Source of the DNA: Pseudomonadota bacterium
GTDB lineage: Bacteria; Pseudomonadota; Gammaproteobacteria; Xanthomonadales; Xanthomonadaceae
Assembly (NCBI GenBank): GCA_023395465.1
Contig: JAEWZE010000214.1
Coordinates: 1 to 31,397, forward strand
DNA: 31,397 nt
Direction: 5' to 3'
Shown here: one piece after another, positions 7,813 through 17,143 of the stretch
How positions within the stretch are numbered: position 1 is the first letter of the stretch
How the letters are laid out: every line of letters begins with the position of its first letter
The notes under the pieces: model-generated
Seen by the model: the letters and a program-made list of their open reading frames with translations, nothing else
Databases searched by the model: none
Told to the model about the DNA's origin: nothing
Program-made: the position numbers and the translations under genes

Positions 7813-8505
7813 ATGTCATCGACCCCCACGCCCGCGCAGCGCCTGCAGCGCCTGTTCCTCACCGGCCTGCTGACCCTGCTGCCGATCTGGCTGACCTGGG
7901 TGGTGGTCAAGTTCGTGTTCGTGCTGCTGTCGGACATCAGCAGGCCCTGGGTCGGCCCGGTCGCCGCGCAGGTCGCGGCCTGGTTCCCGGACACGCTGGG
8001 CTGGATCAACGCCGGCTCGGTGCTGGCCACCATGGCCATGGCCGCGACCCTGCTGCTGATCCTCATGGTGGGCTGGCTGGCGCGGCGCGTGGTCGGCCAG
8101 CGCCTGCTGTCCTGGCTGGAGGCGCTGGTGCAGCGCATTCCGCTGGCCAACATCATCTACTCCAGCGCGCGCAAGCTGCTCGACATCCTGCAGACCAAGC
8201 CCGACGGCACCCAGCGGGTGGTGCTGATCGACTTCCCGCACGACCAGATGAAGTCGGTCGGCTTCGTCACCCGGGTGATCCGCGAGCACGGCACCGGCCG
8301 GGAACTCGCCGCGGTGTACGTGCCAACCACGCCCAATCCCACCTCCGGCTACCTGGAAATCGTGCCGGTGGAGAAGATCACGCCCACCGACTGGACCGTG
8401 GACCAGGCGATGAGCTTCATCATCAGCGGCGGCGCGGTGGCGCCGGACACGATCCCGTTCGCGCCACCGGCGCGGGCGCCGCGCACCGGCGACGCCGGGG
8501 CCTGA
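7813..8505 (+). CDS. DUF502 family inner-membrane protein
   Basis: 230 aa. Two membrane segments (about residues 13-36 and 74-92) flank a periplasmic loop rich in Trp and Pro. The cytoplasmic half contains the DUF502 blocks RIPLANIIYSSARKLLDIL, FPHDQMKSVGFVTR, VYVPTTPNPTSGYLEIVP and the C-terminal QAMSFIISGG. DUF502 proteins are widespread in Proteobacteria and resemble plant COV1-like proteins; their molecular role is unsettled. The Ala/Pro-rich last 20 residues look disordered. The gene stands alone, converging with the TonB receptor gene. Confidence 0.9.
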   Translation: MSSTPTPAQRLQRLFLTGLLTLLPIWLTWVVVKFVFVLLSDISRPWVGPVAAQVAAWFPDTLGWINAGSVLATMAMAATLLLILMVGWLARRVVGQRLLSWLEALVQRIPLANIIYSSARKLLDILQTKPDGTQRVVLIDFPHDQMKSVGFVTRVIREHGTGRELAAVYVPTTPNPTSGYLEIVPVEKITPTDWTVDQAMSFIISGGAVAPDTIPFAPPARAPRTGDAGA

Positions 8506-8662
8506 CGCGACACCCGGGCCGCGAACGCCGCCGCGCGCACGCGTCGTTCCCCTGCACCGACGGCCCGCGCGCCGTCCGGCCTGCCCGCCGCGCCGGTCTC
8601 CGGCGAAGACCGCACGACCGCAGTACGGCCGCACCCGGGCGGCCGACTGCATCGCGGGCACC
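8506..8662. other. 157-bp convergent spacer with GC hairpins
   Basis: This spacer separates two converging genes. It holds GACGGC-ccgcgc-GCCGTC (8559-8576) and CGGTCT-7 nt-AGACCG (8594-8612), both perfect 6-bp stems. Neither is followed by a T-run on either strand. They could terminate the two converging transcripts, but intrinsic termination is not supported by sequence. No gene is seen here. Confidence 0.35.
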
Positions 8663-11188
8663 TCAGTACATGAAGCGGAACGTCACTCCATAGGTCCGCG
8701 GCGCGCCGAGGAAGGCGTTCCAGGAGCCGGTCTGGATCGGCGCATCGAAGCCGACCTGGCTGTAGGTCTCGTCGGTGAGGTTGCGTCCCCACAGCTCCAC
8801 CGCCCAGCGCCGGTTGCGCGCGCCCAGCACCAGCCGCGCATCGACCAGGGTATAGGCCTCCTGGAACTTCTGCGGGTCGAGGTCGGAGCCGGTGTTGTGG
8901 TCGGCGGTATGGCGCGCGCCGAGGTAGGCGCGGCCCATCAGCCGGTCGGAGAAGTCCCACTCGTAGGTCAGCGAGGCGTTCGCCTGCCAGCGCGGCATGA
9001 AGCCGGGCGTCGCACCCGGCAGCAGGCGCAGGTCGGCGTCGGGCAGCGCGTCGTCGCCGAACTCCGCGTCCAGCCAGGTCGCGCCGCCCTGCAGCGACAG
9101 GCCGTCCACCGGCGTCTGCCACATCACGTCCAGGTCGACGCCCCGGCTGCTCAGTTCCGGGATCGAGCGCACCACGTAGCTGGTACCGATGAAGCTGTTG
9201 AGCTGGAAGTCGGTGAAGGTCTGGTGGAACAGCGCGGCGTTGAGCAGCAGGTTGCCGCCGGCCAGGGTCGACTTGGCGCCGATCTCGTAGCTGTCCACGA
9301 ACTCGCCCGGGAACGAGGTGTCGTCGACCGGGGTGATGCCGGCCGCGCCCGAGGACAGGCCGTTGGCCGACTGTACCCGGTCGAGGTTGAAGCCGCCGGC
9401 CTTGTAGCCGCGCGCGGCCGAGGCGTAGGTCATGAAGCGCTCGTTCCAGCGGTACGAAGCGCGCAGCGCGCCCGACCATTCCTTCTCGTCGCGCTCCTGC
9501 CAGGTGTCGCGGCCGTGGTGCTGCACGTTGCTCCAGGGCAGGCACATGTAGCCGATCACCGTGGGCACCAGGGCGGGGATGTACGCCCCCGGCACGCCAC
9601 GCGCGCCCAGCGCCCCGCCCACCTGGGCCGGATTGGTCAGGCCGTTGAGGCAGCCGATGCCGCCATTGGGATTGGAGAGCACCGACCGCAGCTGCTTGCG
9701 CTCGGCGGTGTAGCGCGCGCCGAAGGTGATGTCGAGCGCGTCGGTCGCGTGCCAGACGTTGTTGGTGAACAGCGCGTTGCTGCGCGCCTTCTGCTCGAAG
9801 TGGTCGTGGCTGCCCGGTCCGGTGAACGTGGTGCCGTAGGGCCGGCCCGCGGCCTGCGACAGGAACAGGAACGGATTGGAGGTATCGACCAGCCCGGCCG
9901 GGAACGACGCAGCGATGTTGCTGAGCAGTGCGATCGACAGATACGGCTCGTAGGCCGCGCCCATGGTGATGCTGTCGTTGCGCACCAGCTCCTCGTTGGA
10001 ATGGAACGCGCCGACCATCCAGTCCAGGCGCTCGCCCGAGCCGGTCAGGCGCAATTCCTGGCTGAAGGTCTCGAAGCCGACGTCGTTCTCGCCCTCGCCG
10101 TAGAAGCGGGTCCAGACCGGCGCCGTGGTGAAGTCCAGGTCCTGGCCGCCGATGTTGTGCCAGTCGCGCAGCGCGGTGATGGAGGTGAGCGTGGCGCCGC
10201 CGAGCCAGGGCGTGTCCCAGTCCACCTGCGCGGACACGCCGCGGTCCTCGATCGACTGCCGGGTGCTGTCGTTGCCGTAGGCCAGGCGCCGCTCCGGATC
10301 GGGTACGGGGATGACCGCGTTGCCGCCAACCAGGCTGTTGACGATGGCCGCGGTGGGGCCGCGCGTGGTGGTGACCGCGGCGCAGCATTCCTCCTCGCGG
10401 TTGGCGTAGTCGGCGATCAGGCGGATGCGCAGGTGCTCGCCCGGCTCGAACAACATCTGGCCGCGCAGCGAATGGAAGTTCTGGTCGGCGTCCTCATGGC
10501 TGCTGCGCGGGCCGGCCCCGGTTTCCACGTCCATGAAGCCGTCGCGCACGCGCTTGACCCCGTGCAGGCTGAAGGCGACCGTGTCGCTCAGGGCGTCGTT
10601 GTAGCCGGCAGCCGCGCCGATCGCGCCGTAGTTGCCCACGGTCACCTCGGCTTCGGCGGTCTGGCTGAAGCCGGGACTGCGGGTGGTGATGTTGATCAGG
10701 CCGGCCGAGGTGTTCTTGCCGAACACCGTGCCTTGCGGTCCCTTGAGCACCTCGATGCGTTCGACCGGACCGAGGTCGCCGAAGCCCACGCCGTTGCGCG
10801 GGCGGTAGACGCCGTCGATCACCACCCCGACCGACGACTCCAGGCCCGGGTTGTCGCCGACCGTGCCGACGCCGCGGATGCGCACCGTGGTCTGGCTTTC
10901 GGAGGAGGTGCTGGACACGCTCAAGCCCGACACCAGCGACTGCATCTCCTTGATGTCGCGCGCACCGCTGTCCTGCAGCAGCTGCTCGGGCAGCACGCTC
11001 ATGGTGATCGGCACGTCCTGCAGCGCTTCCTCGCGCTTCTGCGCGGTGACGATCAGCGCGTCGAGGGTGGTGGCCTGGCGTTCGCCCGAGGCCGGCGCCT
11101 CCTGCGCGGAGGCGGCGGTGGCGAGGCTGGCCAGCGCGGCGGCGACCGACCAGGCCAGCATGTTGCGATGCGTGTTGTCACGATTCAT
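8663..11188 (-). CDS. TonB-dependent outer-membrane receptor
   Basis: 841 aa. The signal peptide is residues 1-28 (cleavage at ASA-QE). A TonB-box-like segment LDALIVTAQKR follows, then the plug domain (VPITMSVLPEQLL; IRGVGTVGDNP; VVIDGVYRPRNG; VERIEVLKGPQGTVFGKNTSAGLINI), and a 22-strand type barrel ending in an aromatic-terminated strand (VTFRFMY), as required for BamA insertion. The plug resembles receptors found beside sphingomonad and xanthomonad catabolic genes rather than siderophore receptors. ATG 11188 has GGGAGGG 7 nt upstream. It is the last gene of the leftward set, 118 bp after the PimD-like gene, and may also have its own promoter in that gap, although none stands out. Probable role: uptake of the substrate degraded by this island. 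Confidence 0.93.
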   Translation of the reverse strand: MNRDNTHRNMLAWSVAAALASLATAASAQEAPASGERQATTLDALIVTAQKREEALQDVPITMSVLPEQLLQDSGARDIKEMQSLVSGLSVSSTSSESQTTVRIRGVGTVGDNPGLESSVGVVIDGVYRPRNGVGFGDLGPVERIEVLKGPQGTVFGKNTSAGLINITTRSPGFSQTAEAEVTVGNYGAIGAAAGYNDALSDTVAFSLHGVKRVRDGFMDVETGAGPRSSHEDADQNFHSLRGQMLFEPGEHLRIRLIADYANREEECCAAVTTTRGPTAAIVNSLVGGNAVIPVPDPERRLAYGNDSTRQSIEDRGVSAQVDWDTPWLGGATLTSITALRDWHNIGGQDLDFTTAPVWTRFYGEGENDVGFETFSQELRLTGSGERLDWMVGAFHSNEELVRNDSITMGAAYEPYLSIALLSNIAASFPAGLVDTSNPFLFLSQAAGRPYGTTFTGPGSHDHFEQKARSNALFTNNVWHATDALDITFGARYTAERKQLRSVLSNPNGGIGCLNGLTNPAQVGGALGARGVPGAYIPALVPTVIGYMCLPWSNVQHHGRDTWQERDEKEWSGALRASYRWNERFMTYASAARGYKAGGFNLDRVQSANGLSSGAAGITPVDDTSFPGEFVDSYEIGAKSTLAGGNLLLNAALFHQTFTDFQLNSFIGTSYVVRSIPELSSRGVDLDVMWQTPVDGLSLQGGATWLDAEFGDDALPDADLRLLPGATPGFMPRWQANASLTYEWDFSDRLMGRAYLGARHTADHNTGSDLDPQKFQEAYTLVDARLVLGARNRRWAVELWGRNLTDETYSQVGFDAPIQTGSWNAFLGAPRTYGVTFRFMY

Positions 11189-11306
11189 GGATCTACCCTC
11201 CCAAGCAGACTGGATGTGGAACCCGTCCCGAAGGCCGACGCACTGCTGGCGTCGTGCCGGGGCTCCGGTGTGTGCCGCGTCCCGCGATCGACTCCCTCCC
11301 CTCCCC

Positions 11307-12425
11307 TCAAGCGGCGTGCGCCGGCGCGTGGCGCCGGTACTGCCGCAGGTGTTCATCGGTACCGCCCATGCGCAGCTCGAAGGCCAGCAGCCGACGGAAG
11401 CAGTGGCTGACGTCGAGTTCGTCGGTCATGCCCATGCCGCCATGCAGCTGCACCGCCTCCTGCCCGACCCGGCGCGCGGCCTGGCCGACCAGCGCCTTGG
11501 CGCCGGACACGGCCTCGCGGCGCGCATGCGGGTCGTGCTGCAGGCAGGCCGAGGTGGCGAGGAAGCTCATCGAACGCGCCTGCTCGACCTGCATGTACAT
11601 GTCGGCCATGCGGTGCTGCAGCGCCTGGAAGCGGCCGATCGGCGTGCCGAACTGGACCCGGTCGCGGGTGTACTGCACGGTCGCGGCGAGGATGCGGTCG
11701 AGCACGCCGACCGCGTCGGCGCACAGCGCGGCGATGGCGCGGTCGAGCGCTTCGTCCAGCGCCGCGGCGGCGTCGCCGTCGCCCAGGCGCGCATCGCCGG
11801 GTACGCACAGATCGAGGTCGATGTCGGCCGCGAGCATGCCGTCGACGGTGCGCAGCGGCTGCAGCGCCACGCCCGCCGCCTCGCGGTCGACCAGGAACAC
11901 GCCCGTGTCCGGTCCGGTGCGTGCGCTCACCAGCAGCCAGCGCGCGATCGGCGCATGCGCGACGCAGGTCTTGCTGCCGCGCAGGCGCCAGCCGTCGCCT
12001 TCGCGCACCGCCGTGGTCGCCAGCGGTTGCGCCCAGCCCGCGGACTCCTCGTGCGCGAGCACGGCGATGGCCGCTCCCGAGGCGAGCGCCTCGAGCAGCT
12101 GCACGCGCCGTTCGCCCTGCGCCAGCAGCGAGACCAGGCGCGTGGCCAGCACCGCGCTGGCGTGGAAGGGTTCGAGCAGCAATCCCGCGCCCACCGCTTC
12201 GGACACCAGCATCGTGCCGACCGGTCCAGCGCCGATGCCGCCATCGGCCTCGTCGATGTCCAGGGCGAGCAGGCCGAGTTCGGCCAGGTCCGACCAGGTG
12301 CGCGGCGACCAGCCTTCGTCGCCGGCGAGGATCGCGGCGCGATGCTCGAGGCCATAGCCGGACTCGAGGTAGCGCCGGATCGAGTCGCGCAGCATCTGCT
12401 GCTCTTCGGTGAAGGAAAAGTCCAT
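11307..12425 (-). CDS. Acyl-CoA dehydrogenase, PimD-like small subunit
   Basis: 372 aa. The N-terminus MDFSFTEEQQMLRDSIRRYL, the middle TVQYTRDRVQFGTPIGRFQALQHRMADMY (two blocks) and the C-terminal LHGGMGMTDELDVSHCFRRL identify the acyl-CoA dehydrogenase fold, closest to the small subunit of pimeloyl-CoA dehydrogenase (PimD). The position of the MCAD catalytic Glu (the E of YEGT) is Gly here (MGGTDEHL). It lies 10 bp after the PimC-like gene, so the two probably form a heteromeric enzyme using FAD and an electron-transfer flavoprotein. A GAGGGG precedes ATG 12425. The substrate could be a dicarboxylyl, branched or ring-bearing acyl-CoA; the sequence does not decide. Confidence 0.85.
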   Translation of the reverse strand: MDFSFTEEQQMLRDSIRRYLESGYGLEHRAAILAGDEGWSPRTWSDLAELGLLALDIDEADGGIGAGPVGTMLVSEAVGAGLLLEPFHASAVLATRLVSLLAQGERRVQLLEALASGAAIAVLAHEESAGWAQPLATTAVREGDGWRLRGSKTCVAHAPIARWLLVSARTGPDTGVFLVDREAAGVALQPLRTVDGMLAADIDLDLCVPGDARLGDGDAAAALDEALDRAIAALCADAVGVLDRILAATVQYTRDRVQFGTPIGRFQALQHRMADMYMQVEQARSMSFLATSACLQHDPHARREAVSGAKALVGQAARRVGQEAVQLHGGMGMTDELDVSHCFRRLLAFELRMGGTDEHLRQYRRHAPAHAA

Positions 12426-12435
12426 GGGGGTCCCC

Positions 12436-13602
<1,167 letters not shown>

Positions 13603-13616
13603 CCGGTCTCCTCGGG

Positions 13617-14519
13617 TCAGGGTGCGCGCAGCGCTTCGGCCAGCTGCTCGCGCAGCCGCGGCATCGCGGCGTAGGGGTCGGGCGGCGCCTCGCCGGCGAG
13701 CAGCGCGTCGCTGCGCGCGCGCACGCCATCGAGCGCCTGCGGATGCGGCAGGATCCAGAAGCGGCGTTCGGCCACGGCCGCGAAGGTCAGCTCCGCGACG
13801 TCGGCCGCGGTGAGCCGGGCCGATGCCACCGCCTTCTCCACCAGGGCGCGCCCGACCGCCGCCGAGCGCGAGGCCGGCGCCGGCGTGGCGCGGTTGCGTT
13901 CCGAACGGGCGATGCCGGTGCCGACCCAGGACGGGCACAGCACCGAGCAGCCGACCCGGTCGCCGACCAGCGACAGGTCCTGGTGCAGGGTTTCGGACAG
14001 CGACACCACCGCGTGCTTGGCGACGTTGTAGGGGCCGGTCAGCGGCGGGTCGACCAGGCCGGCCATCGAGGCGGTGTTGACCACGTGGCCGCGGTAGCCG
14101 GCATCGCCGGCGGCCGCTTCCAGCATGCGCGGCACGAAGGCGCGCACGCCATGGATCGTGCCCCACAGGTTGACGCCCAGCACCCACTCCCAGTCCTGCA
14201 CGCTGGCTTCCCAGAGCAGGCCGGTGCTGCCGACGCCGGCGTTGTTGAACAGCAGGTGCACCGCGCCGAAACGCGCGCAGGCATCGTGCGCCAGCCCCTG
14301 CATGGCCTCGCCATCGGCCACGTCCAGGCAGCGGTGCATCAGGATCACGCCGTCGGACTCGAGCCCGGCCACGGTGGCCGCCAGCGCGTCGGCCTGCACG
14401 TCGGCCAGCACCACCGCCATGCCTTCGCGCGCGGCGATCCGCGCGAACTCGCGGCCGAAGCCGGAGCCGGCGCCGGTGATCACCGCGACCCTGCCGCGCA
14501 GCGCGCCGAGCGGCTTCAT
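13617..14519 (-). CDS. SDR-family oxidoreductase (classical, 300 aa)
   Basis: 300 aa. Classical short-chain dehydrogenase: TGAGSGFGRE (TGxxxGxG) near residue 16, DV block, NNAG near residue 90, and catalytic YxxxK in GPYNVAKHAV. The tail beyond about residue 250 is longer than in most SDRs and ends LREQLAEALRAP. It overlaps the preceding SDR gene by 4 bp (ATGA), implying translational coupling. In acyl-CoA islands this type usually oxidises a ring or side-chain hydroxyl to a ketone, or reduces it; the cofactor is not resolved, although Asp in VVLADV after the second strand favours NAD(H). Confidence 0.87.
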   Translation of the reverse strand: MKPLGALRGRVAVITGAGSGFGREFARIAAREGMAVVLADVQADALAATVAGLESDGVILMHRCLDVADGEAMQGLAHDACARFGAVHLLFNNAGVGSTGLLWEASVQDWEWVLGVNLWGTIHGVRAFVPRMLEAAAGDAGYRGHVVNTASMAGLVDPPLTGPYNVAKHAVVSLSETLHQDLSLVGDRVGCSVLCPSWVGTGIARSERNRATPAPASRSAAVGRALVEKAVASARLTAADVAELTFAAVAERRFWILPHPQALDGVRARSDALLAGEAPPDPYAAMPRLREQLAEALRAP

Positions 14520-15298
14520 ACCGCGGTGTACCCGCCATCGACGGCCAGCACCTGGCCGGTGATGTGCGCGCCGGCATCGGAAGCGAACAGCAGCGCCGCG
14601 CCCTTGAGGTCGCCGTCGCCGCCCAGCCGTCGCAGCGGCGCGTTGCCCATCAGCGCCTCCTCGCCGAGCGCGTCGATCACGCCCTGGCTCATCTTCGAGG
14701 GAAAGAAGCCCGGCGCGATCGCGTTGACGGTGATGCCCTGGCCGCCCCATTCGGCCGCCAGCGCGCGAGTGAGGTTGACCACCGCGCCCTTGGACGCGTT
14801 GTAGGCGATGGTCCTGAGCGCCCCGCCGGCGTTGCCGCGCAGGCCGGCGATGGACGCGATGTTGATGATGCGTCCGCCGCCGCGCGGCAGCATCGAGCGC
14901 TTCGCGACCTGCTGGGTCAGCAGGAACAGCCCGCGCACGTTGAGGTCGAAGACCTTGTCCCAGGCTTCGAGCGGATAGTCGGCGGCATCGGCGCCCCAGC
15001 TGGCGCCGGCGTTGTTGACCAGGATGTCCACCTGCCCGAAGGCCGACAGCGTGCCCTCGGCCAGCCGCGCCACCTGGTCGGGCTGGCCGACATCGGCGGC
15101 GAAGGCCTCGGCGCGGATGCCGCGGCCGCGCAGGTGGCGCAGCGCCGCGTCGAGCTCGTGCTGCTTGCGCGCGGAGATCATGACGCTGGCGCCGTAGTCG
15201 CCCAGCGCCTCGGCGATCTGCAGGCCGAGGCCGCGCGAGCCGCCGGTGACCAGGGCGACGCGGCCGTCGATGTCGAACAGGGTGCGGTTGCCGTGCAT
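14516..15298 (-). CDS. SDR-family oxidoreductase (gluconate 5-dehydrogenase-like, 260 aa)
   Basis: 260 aa, the normal SDR length. Visible motifs are TGGSRGLGLQIAEAL (cofactor loop), NNAGASWG, IINIASIAG (catalytic Ser), YNASKGAVVNLTRALA (catalytic Tyr/Lys), INPG-equivalent AIAPGFFPSKM, and LAVDGGYTAV at the C-terminus. The Arg in ISARK after the second strand favours NADP(H). ATG 15298 has GGGAG 5 nt upstream. A second in-frame ATG at 15310 shares a base with the stop of the upstream acyl-CoA dehydrogenase (TGATG) and would add four residues. Probable role: 3-oxoacyl or ketone reductase / secondary alcohol dehydrogenase within the pathway. Confidence 0.88.
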   Translation of the reverse strand: MHGNRTLFDIDGRVALVTGGSRGLGLQIAEALGDYGASVMISARKQHELDAALRHLRGRGIRAEAFAADVGQPDQVARLAEGTLSAFGQVDILVNNAGASWGADAADYPLEAWDKVFDLNVRGLFLLTQQVAKRSMLPRGGGRIINIASIAGLRGNAGGALRTIAYNASKGAVVNLTRALAAEWGGQGITVNAIAPGFFPSKMSQGVIDALGEEALMGNAPLRRLGGDGDLKGAALLFASDAGAHITGQVLAVDGGYTAV

Positions 15299-15309
15299 GG
15301 AGACTCCCA

Positions 15310-17139
15310 TCAGAACCATTGGTCGCGCATGGTCAGCGCGGTGTCGTCGAGATCGGCCAGGCGGTCCAGCCAGGCGTCCACGCGCGGCAGTTCCCAGCGC
15401 AGGAACCAGCGCGCGGCGTGGCGCTTGCCGCGGGCGAAGTCGTCCGCGCGCGCGCCCAGCGCCAGCAGCTGGCCAAGCCAGACCCAGGCCACGGTGAGGT
15501 GGCCGAACACTTCCAGGTAGGCGCTGGCGTTGGACAGGCGCGCAACCGGGTCGTCCACGCGCAGCAGCCACGCGGTGACCTCGCGCAGCCGCGCCATGCG
15601 CGCGGCGATCGCGTCGGCCGATGCCGCGCAGGGGGTCCCGGCGGCGCGCGCGAGGCTCGCGTCCAGCAGCGCGCAATAGGCCTCGAACGCCGCGCCGTCC
15701 TGCATGACGACCTTGCGCCCGAGCAGGTCGATGGCCTGGATGCCGTGGGTGCCTTCGTGGATGGCGTTGAGGCGGTTGTCGCGCCAGAGCTGCTCGACGC
15801 CGTAGTCGCGTGTATAGCCCGCGCCGCCGTGCACCTGGATGGCCAGGTCGTTGCCGGCCAGGCACCACTGCGAGGGCCAGCTCTTGGCGATGGGGGTGAG
15901 GATGTCCAGCAGCAGTCCGCGCGAGGCAGCGGCTTCGGCGTCGCCGGCGTCGCGCGCGATCCGCGCCTCGTCCACGAGCCTGGCGCAGTACAGCACCAGG
16001 CCGAGTCCGCCTTCGGCGTAGCTCTTCTGCGCCAGCAGCATGCGGCGCACGTCGGCATGCGCGACCAGCGCCACCTGCGGCTGCGCAGGATCCTTGCCGG
16101 CGGGCCCGGGCAGGCGCCCCTGCGGGCGGTTGCGCGCGTAGTCCAGCGCACGCAGGTAGGCGGTGTAGCCCAGCGCGACCGCGCCGAGGCCGACGCCGAT
16201 GCGCGCGTCGTTCATCATGTGGAACATGCAGGCCAGGCCCTGGCCCGGCGCGCCGACCAGCCAGCCGACGGCGCCGGCCCGGCCGCCCGGCGCATGCCGG
16301 CCCTCGCCGAAGTTCAGCGCGCAGTTGACCGCCGCCCGGTAGCCGAGCTTGTGGTTGAGCCCGGCGAGGTCGATGTCGTTGCGTTCGCCGGCAAACCCCT
16401 GCGCCTGCGTCAACGTCCGCGGCACGACGAACAGCGAAATGCCCTTCGTGCCCGGCGGCAGCCGCCCGTGTTCGTCGGGCACCTTGGCCAGCACCAGGTG
16501 CACGATGTTGTCGAGGATCCCGTGCTCGCCGCCGGAGATCCACATCTTGCGGCCGGACAGGCGGTAACGCGGCCCGAGCGGCGAATCGCATTCGTACTGC
16601 GCGCGCGTGGTGATGTCCGACAGCGAGGAGCCCGCCTGCGGCTCGGACAGGCACATCGTGCCGGTCCACTCGCCGCGCAGCTGCGGCAGCGCGAACGCCT
16701 CGACCTGCGCCGGCGTGCCGTGGGCGAGCAGCAGCGAGGCGTTGCCGACGGTCAGCATCGGGTAGGCGCAGGCGCCGATGTTGGCCGCGTACAGCCAGGC
16801 CAGCGCCGCCTTCTCGACCAGCACCGGCAGCTGCATGCCGCCCACCGCTTCGTCCTGGGTGGCGGCGAGCAGGCCGCTGCCGGCCACCGCGCGCACGGCC
16901 TCGACCACCGCGTCGGGCAGCGTCACCGACGTGCCGTCGAACGCCGGTTCCTCGCGATCGGAGAGCGCGTGGCAGGGCGCAAGCACTTCCTCGCCCAGCC
17001 GCTCGCAGCTGTCGAGGACCGCCTCGAAGGTCTCGCGCGAGTGCTCGGCGAAGCGCGGCGCGGACAGCAGCGACTCCGCCTCCAGCCAGTCGTAGAGCTG
17101 GAAGCGCAGGTCCTCGCGCGAGAGCAGCAGGCCGGGCAT
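15310..17139 (-). CDS. Acyl-CoA dehydrogenase, ~600-aa FadE/DmdC type with extra C-terminal domain
   Basis: 609 aa, the length of the DmdC/FadE-like subfamily carrying a C-terminal helical extension. It shows MCLSEPQAGSSLSDITTRA (FAD/acyl block), RKMWISGGEH, KGISLFVVPR, GLNHKLGYRA, QVHGGAGYTRDYGVEQLWRDNRLNAIHEGTHGIQAIDLLGRK (in consecutive blocks). The Glu of HEGTHGIQ is at the classical catalytic position, so unlike the PimC/PimD pair this is a canonical enzyme. It starts 4 bp after the thiolase stop. It probably catalyses alpha,beta-dehydrogenation of a chain intermediate in beta-oxidation. Confidence 0.92.
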   Translation of the reverse strand: MPGLLLSREDLRFQLYDWLEAESLLSAPRFAEHSRETFEAVLDSCERLGEEVLAPCHALSDREEPAFDGTSVTLPDAVVEAVRAVAGSGLLAATQDEAVGGMQLPVLVEKAALAWLYAANIGACAYPMLTVGNASLLLAHGTPAQVEAFALPQLRGEWTGTMCLSEPQAGSSLSDITTRAQYECDSPLGPRYRLSGRKMWISGGEHGILDNIVHLVLAKVPDEHGRLPPGTKGISLFVVPRTLTQAQGFAGERNDIDLAGLNHKLGYRAAVNCALNFGEGRHAPGGRAGAVGWLVGAPGQGLACMFHMMNDARIGVGLGAVALGYTAYLRALDYARNRPQGRLPGPAGKDPAQPQVALVAHADVRRMLLAQKSYAEGGLGLVLYCARLVDEARIARDAGDAEAAASRGLLLDILTPIAKSWPSQWCLAGNDLAIQVHGGAGYTRDYGVEQLWRDNRLNAIHEGTHGIQAIDLLGRKVVMQDGAAFEAYCALLDASLARAAGTPCAASADAIAARMARLREVTAWLLRVDDPVARLSNASAYLEVFGHLTVAWVWLGQLLALGARADDFARGKRHAARWFLRWELPRVDAWLDRLADLDDTALTMRDQWF

Positions 17140-17143
17140 CGCG

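Noticed and set aside
4170..8156. A 1328-aa leftward frame across the kinase gene
   Set aside because: Only the part below 5537 has a ribosome site, membrane anchor and plausible composition; the rest is antisense to a kinase with all catalytic motifs.
8559..8612. Intrinsic terminators between DUF502 and the TonB receptor
   Set aside because: The hairpins are convincing, but no T-tract follows on either strand; reported only as hairpins.
11189..11306. Possible IclR-like box upstream of the TonB receptor (around TGGAACCCGTCCCGAA)
   Set aside because: The half-sites do not have the spacing of the four boxes in the central control region, so the resemblance is no better than chance.
8897..11410. 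An 837-aa open frame antisense to the TonB receptor gene
   Set aside because: It mirrors the GC-rich codon pattern of the receptor, is Arg/Ala/Val-rich with no domain, and overlaps a gene with signal peptide, plug and barrel signatures.
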